11,552 bases of DNA from Bacilli bacterium (lineage in GTDB: Bacteria > Bacillota_I > Bacilli_A > RF39 > UBA660). The translations under genes were made by a program, and so were the position numbers. Positions 6,224-11,552 of the stretch are shown piece after piece; positions within the stretch are counted from its first letter, which is position 1; the number at the start of each line of letters is the position of its first letter. The stretch is from positions 1-11,552 of the forward strand of contig JAEDES010000031.1 in assembly GCA_016293205.1 (NCBI GenBank), written 5' to 3'. The notes beneath the pieces were generated by a model. It saw nothing but the letters and a program-made list of their open reading frames with translations. It was not told the DNA's origin and searched no databases.

Positions 6224-6256
6224 TTGATTATATATAGTAGATTAGGAGGATAACGT

Positions 6257-6838
6257 ATGCATTATAGAAGAACATCTTTCAAAACTTTGTTTTTAATAGT
6301 GCTAGCTGTTAGTGTTTTTGGACTTGGAATTGCATATGCTTTGCTTAGTACAACACTTACAATTAGTGGGACAGTATCTGTATCTGCTGCTACTTGGGAT
6401 ATACATTTTAATAACCTAGGTGCAACACATACAGGTGATGCAACATATACATTACCTCAGTTTACTAGTTCTACATCTTTGACTGATTATGAGATTGTTC
6501 TTACTAAACCGGGGGATTCAGTTACATTTACATTTGATATTGTTAATGCTGGTACAATTAGTTCGACTTTATCATCATTAACAAAAGGAACTCCATCATG
6601 TAGTGGAGTTGCTGGTAGTTCTACTGGTACAACTGATGGTCCAATAGTATGTAATAATTTGACATATTCATTTACATATAGTGATGGAACCCCTATTGCA
6701 AGTGGAGATACATTAAATAAGGGTGAGACAAAAAGTGTAAAACTTACACTAGCTTATAATAGTAGTGCAACTAGTGTTCCTACAAATGATGTAGCAATTA
6801 CCAATTTAGATATTACAATGATTTACAGTCAAGCATAG
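6257..6838 (+). CDS. TasA/camelysin-like secreted protein D
   Basis: The 193-residue product has a basic start (HYRR), a hydrophobic core and SVFGLGIAYA, so cleavage is expected after about residue 28. LLSTTLTISGTVSVSAATWDI follows and is nearly the same as in subunit C. The core is LTKPGDSVTFTFDIVNAGTISSTL; then comes a cysteine pair (CSGVAGSSTGTTDGPIVC), YSFTYSDGTPIASGDTL, and the end MIYSQA. The mature domain is Ser/Thr-rich. A full AGGAGG sits 7 nt upstream of the ATG. The gene opens a unit that continues with the dedicated signal peptidase 11 nt downstream, so a subunit and its processing enzyme are made together, as B. subtilis does with sipW-tasA. It could be a second major or a minor fibre subunit; the sequence alone does not decide. 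Confidence 0.87.
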   Translation: MHYRRTSFKTLFLIVLAVSVFGLGIAYALLSTTLTISGTVSVSAATWDIHFNNLGATHTGDATYTLPQFTSSTSLTDYEIVLTKPGDSVTFTFDIVNAGTISSTLSSLTKGTPSCSGVAGSSTGTTDGPIVCNNLTYSFTYSDGTPIASGDTLNKGETKSVKLTLAYNSSATSVPTNDVAITNLDITMIYSQA

Positions 6839-6849
6839 GAGTGAATTAT

Positions 6850-7995
6850 ATGAAGAAAGAAACTTATATAATTGCAGTTATAGAAGTTTTATTACTTATT
6901 ATTAGCTTGTTTCAAATATATGTAGTAAAGTCATTTAGTTATCCTATATATTTACTTATTTTATTTGTAGTATTAGGAATTAGTTATTACTTTTTGAAGT
7001 TTGATAAAAGAAAAGAAAGACTTTCTAAAGATATTTTGTTAATAATAGGTATTGTGGTATTACTATACTGGTTAATAATTTATATTGTTGGATATTTCTC
7101 AGGATTCTTAATGAATAGTTATCAAAGAAGTTTCTTTGGTATTACTAAGAATATTCTTTATGGATTTGGTTTAATTGCTTCTTCTGAAGTGATGAGACAT
7201 ATGTTCTTGAGAAGAAGAAATGATAATAAAAAGATATTTGTATTATCAATATTAGTATTTTCAATGATAGAGATTGTTACTAAGTTCTCTGCAAATCAAT
7301 TAGATAGTAATGTGCAAATACTTAAATTGTTATTTAGTGTAGTTGTACCAATATTTAGTAAAAATATATTCTTATCTTTTTTAACTTTAAAAGTAGGATG
7401 TGTTAGTAGTATTCTTTATAGAACATTGATGGAATTACCATTATATATAGTTCCTATCATTCCTAATTTAGGATATTACATAGAAAATTTAATAATTACA
7501 ATTTTACCATTGATTATTTTGCTAATTATATATAAACTATATTATAGTGATGATGGTAAGATAGTTAGTAGTAGAATGTATAATAAGATAAATAAAATAT
7601 CAAATGTTATATATTCATTTATAGTTATCATACTATTAGGGGTTGTCTTATTAGTTAGTGGTATTGGACGTTATATCGTTTATACAATTGGATCTGCATC
7701 TATGGAAGATACAATTAACGTAGGAGATGTCGTTGTTATAGATAAGAAAGATAAAGAGTTTGAAGAAAACGATATTATTGCTTTTTATCATAATGATGTT
7801 ATCTTAGTACATAGAGTAATTAAAATCTATAAAGATGCCTATGGTACTTATTATCAAACAAAGGGTGATAATAATGAAACAGCCGATTCATGGTTAGTTA
7901 AAGAAAAAGATGTTGTTGGACAATATAGAATGAGATTTAGATGGATAGGATGGCCTACCGTTAAATTAAATGAATGGTTATTAGGTGGTGAATAG
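6850..7995 (+). CDS. Large SipW-like ER-type signal peptidase I
   Basis: This is a 381-residue membrane protein, about twice the length of B. subtilis SipW. Residues 1-275 form about seven or eight hydrophobic helices. The catalytic domain (about 276-381) carries GSASMED with nucleophile Ser284, then ILVHRVI with His321 where bacterial LepB enzymes have lysine, and TKGDNNETAD (Asp340, Asp346). Ser/His/Asp is the ER/SipW-type (S26B) pattern. Its likely substrates are the flanking proteins with AYA sites. The helical N-terminal part has a segment (SSILYRTLMELPLYIVPIIP, about 184-203) that I recall from large clostridial homologues, so this extension is probably a recurring type. ATG 6850 is preferred over an in-frame GTG at 6841, because AGGAG (6837-6841) would overlap the latter. 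It lies between subunit D and the DUF5305-like gene, which follows after 1 nt. Confidence 0.9.
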   Translation: MKKETYIIAVIEVLLLIISLFQIYVVKSFSYPIYLLILFVVLGISYYFLKFDKRKERLSKDILLIIGIVVLLYWLIIYIVGYFSGFLMNSYQRSFFGITKNILYGFGLIASSEVMRHMFLRRRNDNKKIFVLSILVFSMIEIVTKFSANQLDSNVQILKLLFSVVVPIFSKNIFLSFLTLKVGCVSSILYRTLMELPLYIVPIIPNLGYYIENLIITILPLIILLIIYKLYYSDDGKIVSSRMYNKINKISNVIYSFIVIILLGVVLLVSGIGRYIVYTIGSASMEDTINVGDVVVIDKKDKEFEENDIIAFYHNDVILVHRVIKIYKDAYGTYYQTKGDNNETADSWLVKEKDVVGQYRMRFRWIGWPTVKLNEWLLGGE

Positions 7996-7996
7996 A

Positions 7997-9724
7997 GTGG
8001 AGAATAACAAGGGAAAAAGAACTCATAAAGTTGGCTATGATAAGAGCAAAAACAATAAAAAGACCACACAAATTCGACATAATAATGTAAAGAAAATTAA
8101 TAAAAAAGCTTTTAAAGAATTAGATAAAGCTAAATTATATGATAATTCAAAAGATGTTAATGTTACTGGTTATGATGATTTTGATAAATTCAACTTTATT
8201 GAAAATACTTCAGTCTTGGATTTAAGTGATGTAATTACTGAAGATGATATTACTGAGAACTATGGTGATGTTCCAGTAATGGTAAGTGTTGATGAAACTG
8301 AAGATGTTTTAGCTGAACCTCTATTTGTAGAGGAGATTGCTACAGAAGATTATTTACCTGATAATGAATCTGAAAATAAAGAAGAAATAACGAATGAAAG
8401 TGTTGTGGTTGAAATGAATAATAAGAATGAAAGTCAAGATGAAGTAGTTGCAATAAGTGAAGCAGAAGAAATTGAAGAAGATGAAATTACAGAAGTATTA
8501 GAATTAGATTCAATACAATATCAAGATAATAATGCTAATGAAAATGCTATTCCAGAGATGATTGTTGAAAATACTGAGACTAGTCCAGTAGTTCCTATTT
8601 CTTCTGAGAATGTAGTTATTTCTAATAATGAAAATTTAAATAATACACCTAACTTTAATAATGTTAATGTTAGTTATAATCCTAATAATAAAGCTGAAGC
8701 TCCTAAAGGACACTTTGGATTTGAAAAGAGAGTTATCCTTATGGGAAGTCTTACAGTTATTAGTTTTGTATTAGCAATTATATTCTGTTATCAAGCAATT
8801 AATTATTCTGATATTGATAATGTTTCATATAGTGAAAGATCTTCTGTTACTTATAGTGTATGTTTAAATGATAATGATTACTATAAAGGACAATGTCAAA
8901 GTAGTGGAATGCAATATATTTCTACTTTAACTAAGTCTATTCCAGTAGTATTTAATTATAATATTAATTACTCTAGTGCAGTAAATTATAAATTAGATTA
9001 TTATATTTTAGGTAAGACAGTAATTTATGATAGAGATGATGCTAGTAAAGTATTATATAGAGATGATAAATTATTATTAGAAAGAAAATCAGTTGAAGGT
9101 ACTGATGTAATTGCTAAACTTAATACTAAGATTGATGTAGAATTTAAAGAAAAGAATGATTTTGTTAATGGATATAAGAGTAAATATGCTTTGAATTCAT
9201 TAGCAAGTTATGATGTAGTATTATATGTAGATGATGGTAAGGGACCTAGAGAAGTTGCTAGTGTATCAATTCCATTATCAATGCAAACATTTGGTATTAG
9301 TGAAGAAACAGTTGCTAATGAAGATCAATTAGTTTCTATGGAAAAAGCTGGTTTAGCTTCAATTAATACAGTATTTGGATTAGTTGGTGGAGTATTTGGA
9401 ATCATTGGAGCAGTTATCTTAGTTAAATTAATTAAATTAATTTATGTAACTATTGATGGTGGCTCTCCATATGAAAAGAAATTAAATCAAATCTTAGCAG
9501 AATATGATAGAGTAATCGTTATGTCTAAGAGTGAATATAAGATTAATCCAGATAAACAATTCATTAAACTAGATAGTTTCTTCGAATTATTAGATGCAAG
9601 AGATACGTTAGAAAAACCAATTATTTATGAAAAAGTAAATAGTGTTAAATCTTACTTCTATGTAGAAGATGATGAAAGAATTTATAGATATGCTATGAAA
9701 GAGTCAGATTTCGAAAAGAAATAG
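7997..9724 (+). CDS. DUF5305-like two-helix membrane protein with acidic cytoplasmic tail
   Basis: This is a 575-residue protein. The first ~50 residues are Lys/Asn-rich. About 55-235 is Glu/Asp/Asn-rich and looks disordered. A transmembrane helix follows (about 245-268), then an outside domain of about 180 residues, a second long Gly-rich helix (about 455-485) and a C-terminal tail of about 90 residues. The ectodomain (RSSVTYSVCLNDNDYYKGQC, then FNYNINYSSAVNYKLDYYIL) and the tail (LNQILAEYDRVIVMSKS ... KLDSFFELLDARDTLEKPIIYE) fit my memory of DUF5305 proteins, often encoded beside SipW-like peptidases in Firmicutes and archaea. Two ectodomain cysteines may pair. GTG 7997 is chosen because AGGTGG (7983-7988) lies 8 nt upstream; GTGs at 7985 and 7988 overlap that site. 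A role in anchoring or assembling the fibre is inference. Confidence 0.78.
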   Translation: MENNKGKRTHKVGYDKSKNNKKTTQIRHNNVKKINKKAFKELDKAKLYDNSKDVNVTGYDDFDKFNFIENTSVLDLSDVITEDDITENYGDVPVMVSVDETEDVLAEPLFVEEIATEDYLPDNESENKEEITNESVVVEMNNKNESQDEVVAISEAEEIEEDEITEVLELDSIQYQDNNANENAIPEMIVENTETSPVVPISSENVVISNNENLNNTPNFNNVNVSYNPNNKAEAPKGHFGFEKRVILMGSLTVISFVLAIIFCYQAINYSDIDNVSYSERSSVTYSVCLNDNDYYKGQCQSSGMQYISTLTKSIPVVFNYNINYSSAVNYKLDYYILGKTVIYDRDDASKVLYRDDKLLLERKSVEGTDVIAKLNTKIDVEFKEKNDFVNGYKSKYALNSLASYDVVLYVDDGKGPREVASVSIPLSMQTFGISEETVANEDQLVSMEKAGLASINTVFGLVGGVFGIIGAVILVKLIKLIYVTIDGGSPYEKKLNQILAEYDRVIVMSKSEYKINPDKQFIKLDSFFELLDARDTLEKPIIYEKVNSVKSYFYVEDDERIYRYAMKESDFEKK

Positions 9725-9733
9725 ACTCTTTTT
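9698..9733 (+). terminator. Terminator overlapping the 3' end of the DUF5305-like gene
   Basis: AAAGAGTC (9698-9705) pairs with GACTCTTT (9724-9731), and inside it ATTTC (9708-9712) pairs with GAAAT (9718-9722) around a GAAAA loop. A T run follows. The stem covers the last eight or so codons and the TAG stop at 9722-9724. Confidence 0.8.
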
Positions 9734-9746
9734 CTTTTGAAAAATG

Positions 9747-9775
9747 TTGATTTCCTTGATTTTGTGTGTTATAAT
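9747..9775 (+). promoter_or_regulatory. Strong promoter of rplS
   Basis: TTGATT (9747-9752), a 17-nt spacer and TATAAT (9770-9775) with TG at 9767-9768 make an extended -10 promoter. It is the best housekeeping promoter in the window, which suits a ribosomal protein gene. It shows that rplS is transcribed independently of the inserted block upstream. Confidence 0.85.
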
Positions 9776-9854
9776 CTACTTTGTCAAGTGAGATGATCCG
9801 CTTATCTATTGATTATGATCATTGGTAAATTTTTTTAGAGAGGAGAACTTAAAT
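9776..9854 (+). promoter_or_regulatory. Structured rplS leader, possible L19 autoregulatory element
   Basis: About 70 nt separate the rplS promoter from the start codon, far more than for most genes here. AAGTG (9786-9790) can pair with CGCTT (9799-9803). ATGATC (9793-9798), in the loop of that hairpin, can pair with GATCAT (9817-9822) downstream, which gives an H-type pseudoknot. A T run (about 9830-9836) and AGGAG (9841-9845) follow. L19 leaders are known in low-GC Gram-positives; I cannot confirm by eye that this one matches the described consensus. Confidence 0.5.
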
Positions 9855-10199
9855 ATGAATATTATTGACAAAATCAATGCTAAACAAGTTAATCCTAACA
9901 TTCCTGAATTCCGTGTTGGAGATACAGTAAGAGTAGATGTTAAGATTATCGAAGGAAAAAGAGAACGTATCCAAGCTTACGAAGGTGTAGTAGTAGCTAG
10001 ACGTGGTGGAAGTGTTTCTGAAACATTTACAGTACGTAAAATGTCTAGTGGAGTTGGAGTAGAAAGAATCTTCCCAGTTCATTCACCAAAAATTGCTGGT
10101 ATTACAGTAGTACGTAAAGGTAAAGTTAGACGTGCTAAACTTAACTTCCTTAAAGGTATGGTTGGTGGATACCGTATTAAAGAAAGAGGACAAATCTAA
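9855..10199 (+). CDS. rplS: 50S ribosomal protein L19
   Basis: The 114-residue product is complete and typical in length. It begins MNIIDKINAKQ, continues with IPEFRVGDTVRVDVKIIEG and the RIQAYEGVVVARRGGSVSETFTVRKMSSGVGVERIFP core, and ends with the RRAKLNFLKGMVGGYRIKER region. L19 sits at the 30S-50S interface. The ATG at 9855 is preferred because AGGAG (9841-9845) lies 9 nt upstream; an in-frame TTG at 9822 would put the ribosome binding site inside the coding sequence. Codon use is clearly biased for high expression, with more CGT, TTC, TAC and AAC than in neighbouring genes. It is monocistronic, with its own promoter, leader and terminator. In many Firmicutes rplS sits just after trmD; here the fibre-like block lies between them. 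Confidence 0.97.
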   Translation: MNIIDKINAKQVNPNIPEFRVGDTVRVDVKIIEGKRERIQAYEGVVVARRGGSVSETFTVRKMSSGVGVERIFPVHSPKIAGITVVRKGKVRRAKLNFLKGMVGGYRIKERGQI

Positions 10200-10200
10200 T

Positions 10201-10226
10201 AAAGTAAGGCACAGCCTTACTTTTTT
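10201..10226 (+). terminator. Terminator of rplS
   Basis: AAAGTAAGGC (10201-10210) pairs fully with GCCTTACTTT (10214-10223) around an ACA loop and runs into T residues. It starts 1 nt after the rplS stop. It is the most GC-rich hairpin stem in the window. Confidence 0.92.
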
Positions 10227-10242
10227 GTTTATATGGTGAAAT

Positions 10243-10746
10243 ATGAGTGATACTAAGAAGAATGTTATTAAAGAAATTATTTCATATGTTTTAATAATAG
10301 GTGGAGTTTTATTAATAAAAGCATTTGTAATGTCTCCAATTATTGTAAATGGGGATTCAATGAATAAAACATTAAAAGATAATGATATTATGATTTTAAA
10401 TAAATGGAGTTATCATTTTGATGAAGTTGAAAGATTTGATATAGTAGTTGTTGAAGATGAAGATGGTTATTTAATAAAAAGAGTTATTGGATTACCAGGA
10501 GATATTATTTATTATATGAATAATAATTTATATATTAATGGTAAAAAATATAATGAAAAATATGCTTATGGTGAGACTGATTATTTTGGAGAAGTTAAAC
10601 TAAAAAAAGATGAATATTTTATATTAGGTGATAATAGAGAAAATTCATTAGATAGTAGAAAGTTTGGTCCTGTTAAAAGAGATCAAATACTTGGAAAAAC
10701 TCATTATGTATTATTTCCATTTAAAAGATTTGGAGAAGTTGAATAA
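10243..10746 (+). CDS. lepB: Signal peptidase I (LepB type, Ser/Lys)
   Basis: The 167-residue product is the general signal peptidase that removes N-terminal signal peptides from Sec-exported proteins at the outer face of the membrane. One N-terminal helix (about 9-29) anchors it. The catalytic Ser39 lies in NGDSMNKTL and the general base Lys79 in LIKRVIGLPGD, with the LGDNRENSLDSRKFGPV box further on. All classic boxes are present. Residue 79 is lysine, unlike the histidine in the SipW-like enzyme encoded at 6850-7995, so the cell carries both mechanistic types. The start has GGTGA 3 nt upstream. I see no clear promoter in the 16 nt after the rplS terminator, so expression probably depends on terminator read-through or a weak site there. 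rplS followed by lepB is a common Firmicutes order. Confidence 0.95.
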   Translation: MSDTKKNVIKEIISYVLIIGGVLLIKAFVMSPIIVNGDSMNKTLKDNDIMILNKWSYHFDEVERFDIVVVEDEDGYLIKRVIGLPGDIIYYMNNNLYINGKKYNEKYAYGETDYFGEVKLKKDEYFILGDNRENSLDSRKFGPVKRDQILGKTHYVLFPFKRFGEVE

Positions 10747-10767
10747 TTTTAATATTTATTTTATAAT
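10739..10767 (+). promoter_or_regulatory. Promoter of the GNAT gene
   Basis: TTGAAT (10739-10744, overlapping the lepB stop), a 17-nt spacer and TATAAT (10762-10767) form a good sigma-A promoter. The -10 lies only about 6 nt before the GGTGAT binding site, so the leader must be very short. Confidence 0.6.
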
Positions 10768-10785
10768 TAATATGGTGATTATATG
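10761..10785 (+). repeat. Promoter/RBS/start-codon repeat, copy 1
   Basis: A 25-nt stretch holding the -10 hexamer, the GGTGATTAT binding site and the ATG start is identical to 11500-11524. The upstream and downstream flanks differ, so it is not part of a longer duplication. Confidence 0.85.
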
Positions 10786-11253
10786 GTAATTGATTATAGT
10801 GATTTATATAAAGAAGATGTTAAGAATTTATTATTAGAATTACAAGAACATATACATAGTGTTGATCCAGAAGGGTTTAATATAGTTGGAGTTAATTATA
10901 GAGAATTATCTTTTGTTGATACAATGGAAGATGTTAAAAAATATAATGGAAAGATTATGTTATATGTAGAGAATAATGAAGTTCTTGGAATGGTTATTGG
11001 TCTTATCAATAATGAAATTGAAGAGACATATAATTTTAGAGCACCTAAGAGAGGTAGAATTTCAGAATTAGTTGTTAAGAAGAATGCAAGATCTAAAGGT
11101 ATTGGTTCTATTCTTTTAAAGAGTATGGAAGATTATTTACATAATGAAGGGTGTGAATCTATACTTATTGGAGTTTTTGCATATAATAATGAAGCTGTTA
11201 AATTTTATGAAAAAAATGGATATCATAACAGAATGTTAGATATGATTAAGTAG
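10783..11253 (+). CDS. GNAT-family N-acetyltransferase
   Basis: The 156-residue product is a single-domain acetyl-CoA-dependent acetyltransferase. Motif A reads ISELVVKKNARSKGIGSILL (about 93-112), with the pyrophosphate-binding R-S-K-G-I-G at 103-108. Motif B at the C-terminus reads NNEAVKFYEKNGY. Strands before motif A (GKIMLYVENNEVLGMVIGLI) complete the usual fold, so the gene is intact. The substrate cannot be told from sequence. A RimI-like protein acetylase is possible but not supported by any specific motif here. It starts at ATG 10783 with GGTGAT 3 nt upstream. Its TAG stop overlaps the ribosome binding site of the small membrane protein gene behind it, so the two form an operon. Confidence 0.9.
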   Translation: MVIDYSDLYKEDVKNLLLELQEHIHSVDPEGFNIVGVNYRELSFVDTMEDVKKYNGKIMLYVENNEVLGMVIGLINNEIEETYNFRAPKRGRISELVVKKNARSKGIGSILLKSMEDYLHNEGCESILIGVFAYNNEAVKFYEKNGYHNRMLDMIK

Positions 11254-11260
11254 GTGTTTT

Positions 11261-11482
11261 ATGAAGAAGAATAAAAAGAAAAATAATAAAAAGAAATTTG
11301 TAATTGAGATAAAAGATGATATTTCTACTTGGGTACCTATAATGATGTGTTTAGGTATGAGTGTTGGTATGTGTTTTGGTTCAACTTTAAATAGTATCCC
11401 TATGGGTATGAGTATGGGATTATGTTTTGGATTATTACTCGGTACTGTGATGGATGCTGGTAAGAAGAATAAAAATAAGTAA
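11261..11482 (+). CDS. Small Gly/Met-rich membrane protein
   Basis: The 73-residue product begins and ends with lysine/asparagine-rich tails (MKKNKKKNNKKKF and AGKKNKNK). Between them lie two short hydrophobic stretches (about 24-43 and 46-62) full of glycine, methionine and serine spaced three or four residues apart, such as LGMSVGMCFG and MGMSMGLCFGLLLG. This glycine-zipper spacing suggests two tightly packed helices that form a hairpin in the membrane, perhaps as an oligomer. Each helix carries one cysteine in its C-terminal half. I do not recognise a named family. AGGTG (11252-11256) lies 4 nt upstream of the ATG, and the gene follows the acetyltransferase by 7 nt, so co-transcription is likely. 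Function is unknown. Confidence 0.8.
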   Translation: MKKNKKKNNKKKFVIEIKDDISTWVPIMMCLGMSVGMCFGSTLNSIPMGMSMGLCFGLLLGTVMDAGKKNKNK

Positions 11483-11497
11483 AGCTTCTTTTTTTTA
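11462..11497 (+). terminator. Weak terminator after the small membrane protein gene
   Basis: AAGAAG (11462-11467) can pair with CTTCTT (11485-11490) across a 17-nt loop, followed by a long T run. The stem overlaps the end of the coding sequence. The large loop and AT-rich stem make this a weak call. Confidence 0.45.
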
Positions 11498-11524
11498 TGT
11501 TATAATTAATATGGTGATTATATG
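11498..11524 (+). repeat. Promoter/RBS/start-codon repeat, copy 2
   Basis: TGTTATAAT (11498-11506) is an extended -10 promoter. From 11500 to 11524 the sequence is identical to 10761-10785, including the GGTGATTAT binding site and an ATG. It drives the gene cut by the right edge. Confidence 0.8.
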
Positions 11525-11552
11525 ATAATAAAAGAGAATGTTAATGATATTA
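11522..11552 (+). CDS. Start of a gene cut by the window edge
   Basis: The ATG at 11522 follows GGTGAT and an extended -10 promoter, and opens a frame reading MIIKENVNDI before the window ends. Only ten codons are visible, so no product can be named. The promoter and ribosome binding site identical to those of the acetyltransferase gene make it likely to be real. Confidence 0.6.
   Translation, partial: MIIKENVNDI

Noticed and set aside
7854..8069. 71-codon minus-strand frame across the peptidase/DUF5305-like junction
   Set aside because: It is the complement of two supported genes. The Phe/Ser/Tyr-rich product is typical of antisense of Lys/Glu-rich coding sequence.
9849..10082. 77-codon minus-strand frame inside rplS
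   Set aside because: It is antisense to the clear L19 gene, with Ser/Thr/Tyr-rich composition expected from the complement of coding DNA.
1..11552. CRISPR arrays, insertion sequences, tRNA or rRNA genes
   Set aside because: I found no regularly spaced repeats, transposase frames, terminal inverted repeats or tRNA-like cloverleaf sequences; the inserted block has no visible mobile-element ends or target duplications.

Overview
The window is very AT-rich, with dense gene packing, AGGTGAT-type ribosome binding sites, GTG as well as ATG starts, and an SspI-type small acid-soluble spore protein. This points to a low-GC, spore-forming Bacillota (Firmicutes) genome. An uncultured Bacilli or Erysipelotrichia-like lineage is my inference; no 16S rRNA or other decisive marker is present. 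All 17 complete genes end in TAA or TAG, never TGA, and none has an in-frame TGA, while Trp is written TGG.

Layout. (1) Positions 1-1260: the tail terminator of an unseen gene, a two-helix membrane protein with a Tim44-like domain and a C-terminal zinc ribbon, and a convergent sspI gene sharing a bidirectional terminator. (2) 1274-4239: a tightly coupled rRNA/tRNA-maturation operon of a YgjP-like metallopeptidase, a TrmH/SpoU methyltransferase, rimM, trmD and an unrecognised 145-residue protein. (3) 4270-9733: an accessory block lying between trmD and rplS, which are usually close neighbours. It has four divergent TasA/camelysin-like secreted proteins, a large ER-type (Ser/His) SipW-like signal peptidase, and a two-helix protein with a DUF5305-like ectodomain. 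(4) 9747-10226: rplS (L19) with a strong promoter, a structured leader and its own terminator. (5) 10243 to the end: the housekeeping Ser/Lys signal peptidase LepB, a GNAT acetyltransferase, a small glycine-rich membrane protein, and the first codons of another gene.

How it fits together. The accessory block reads as a self-contained surface-fibre system. SipW-like peptidase would mature the TasA-like subunits, which share a hydrophobic N-terminus, a post-cleavage beta-strand, a central (K/R)PGD...N.G motif and a C-terminal Y-x-Q-(K/A). The DUF5305-like membrane protein, co-transcribed with the peptidase, may anchor or assemble the fibre. The block has at least three transcription units: subunits A-B; subunit C alone with its own strong terminator; and subunit D with the peptidase and the DUF5305-like protein. 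This would allow different subunit stoichiometries. Family assignments rest on motif recognition by eye; the fibre function is inference.
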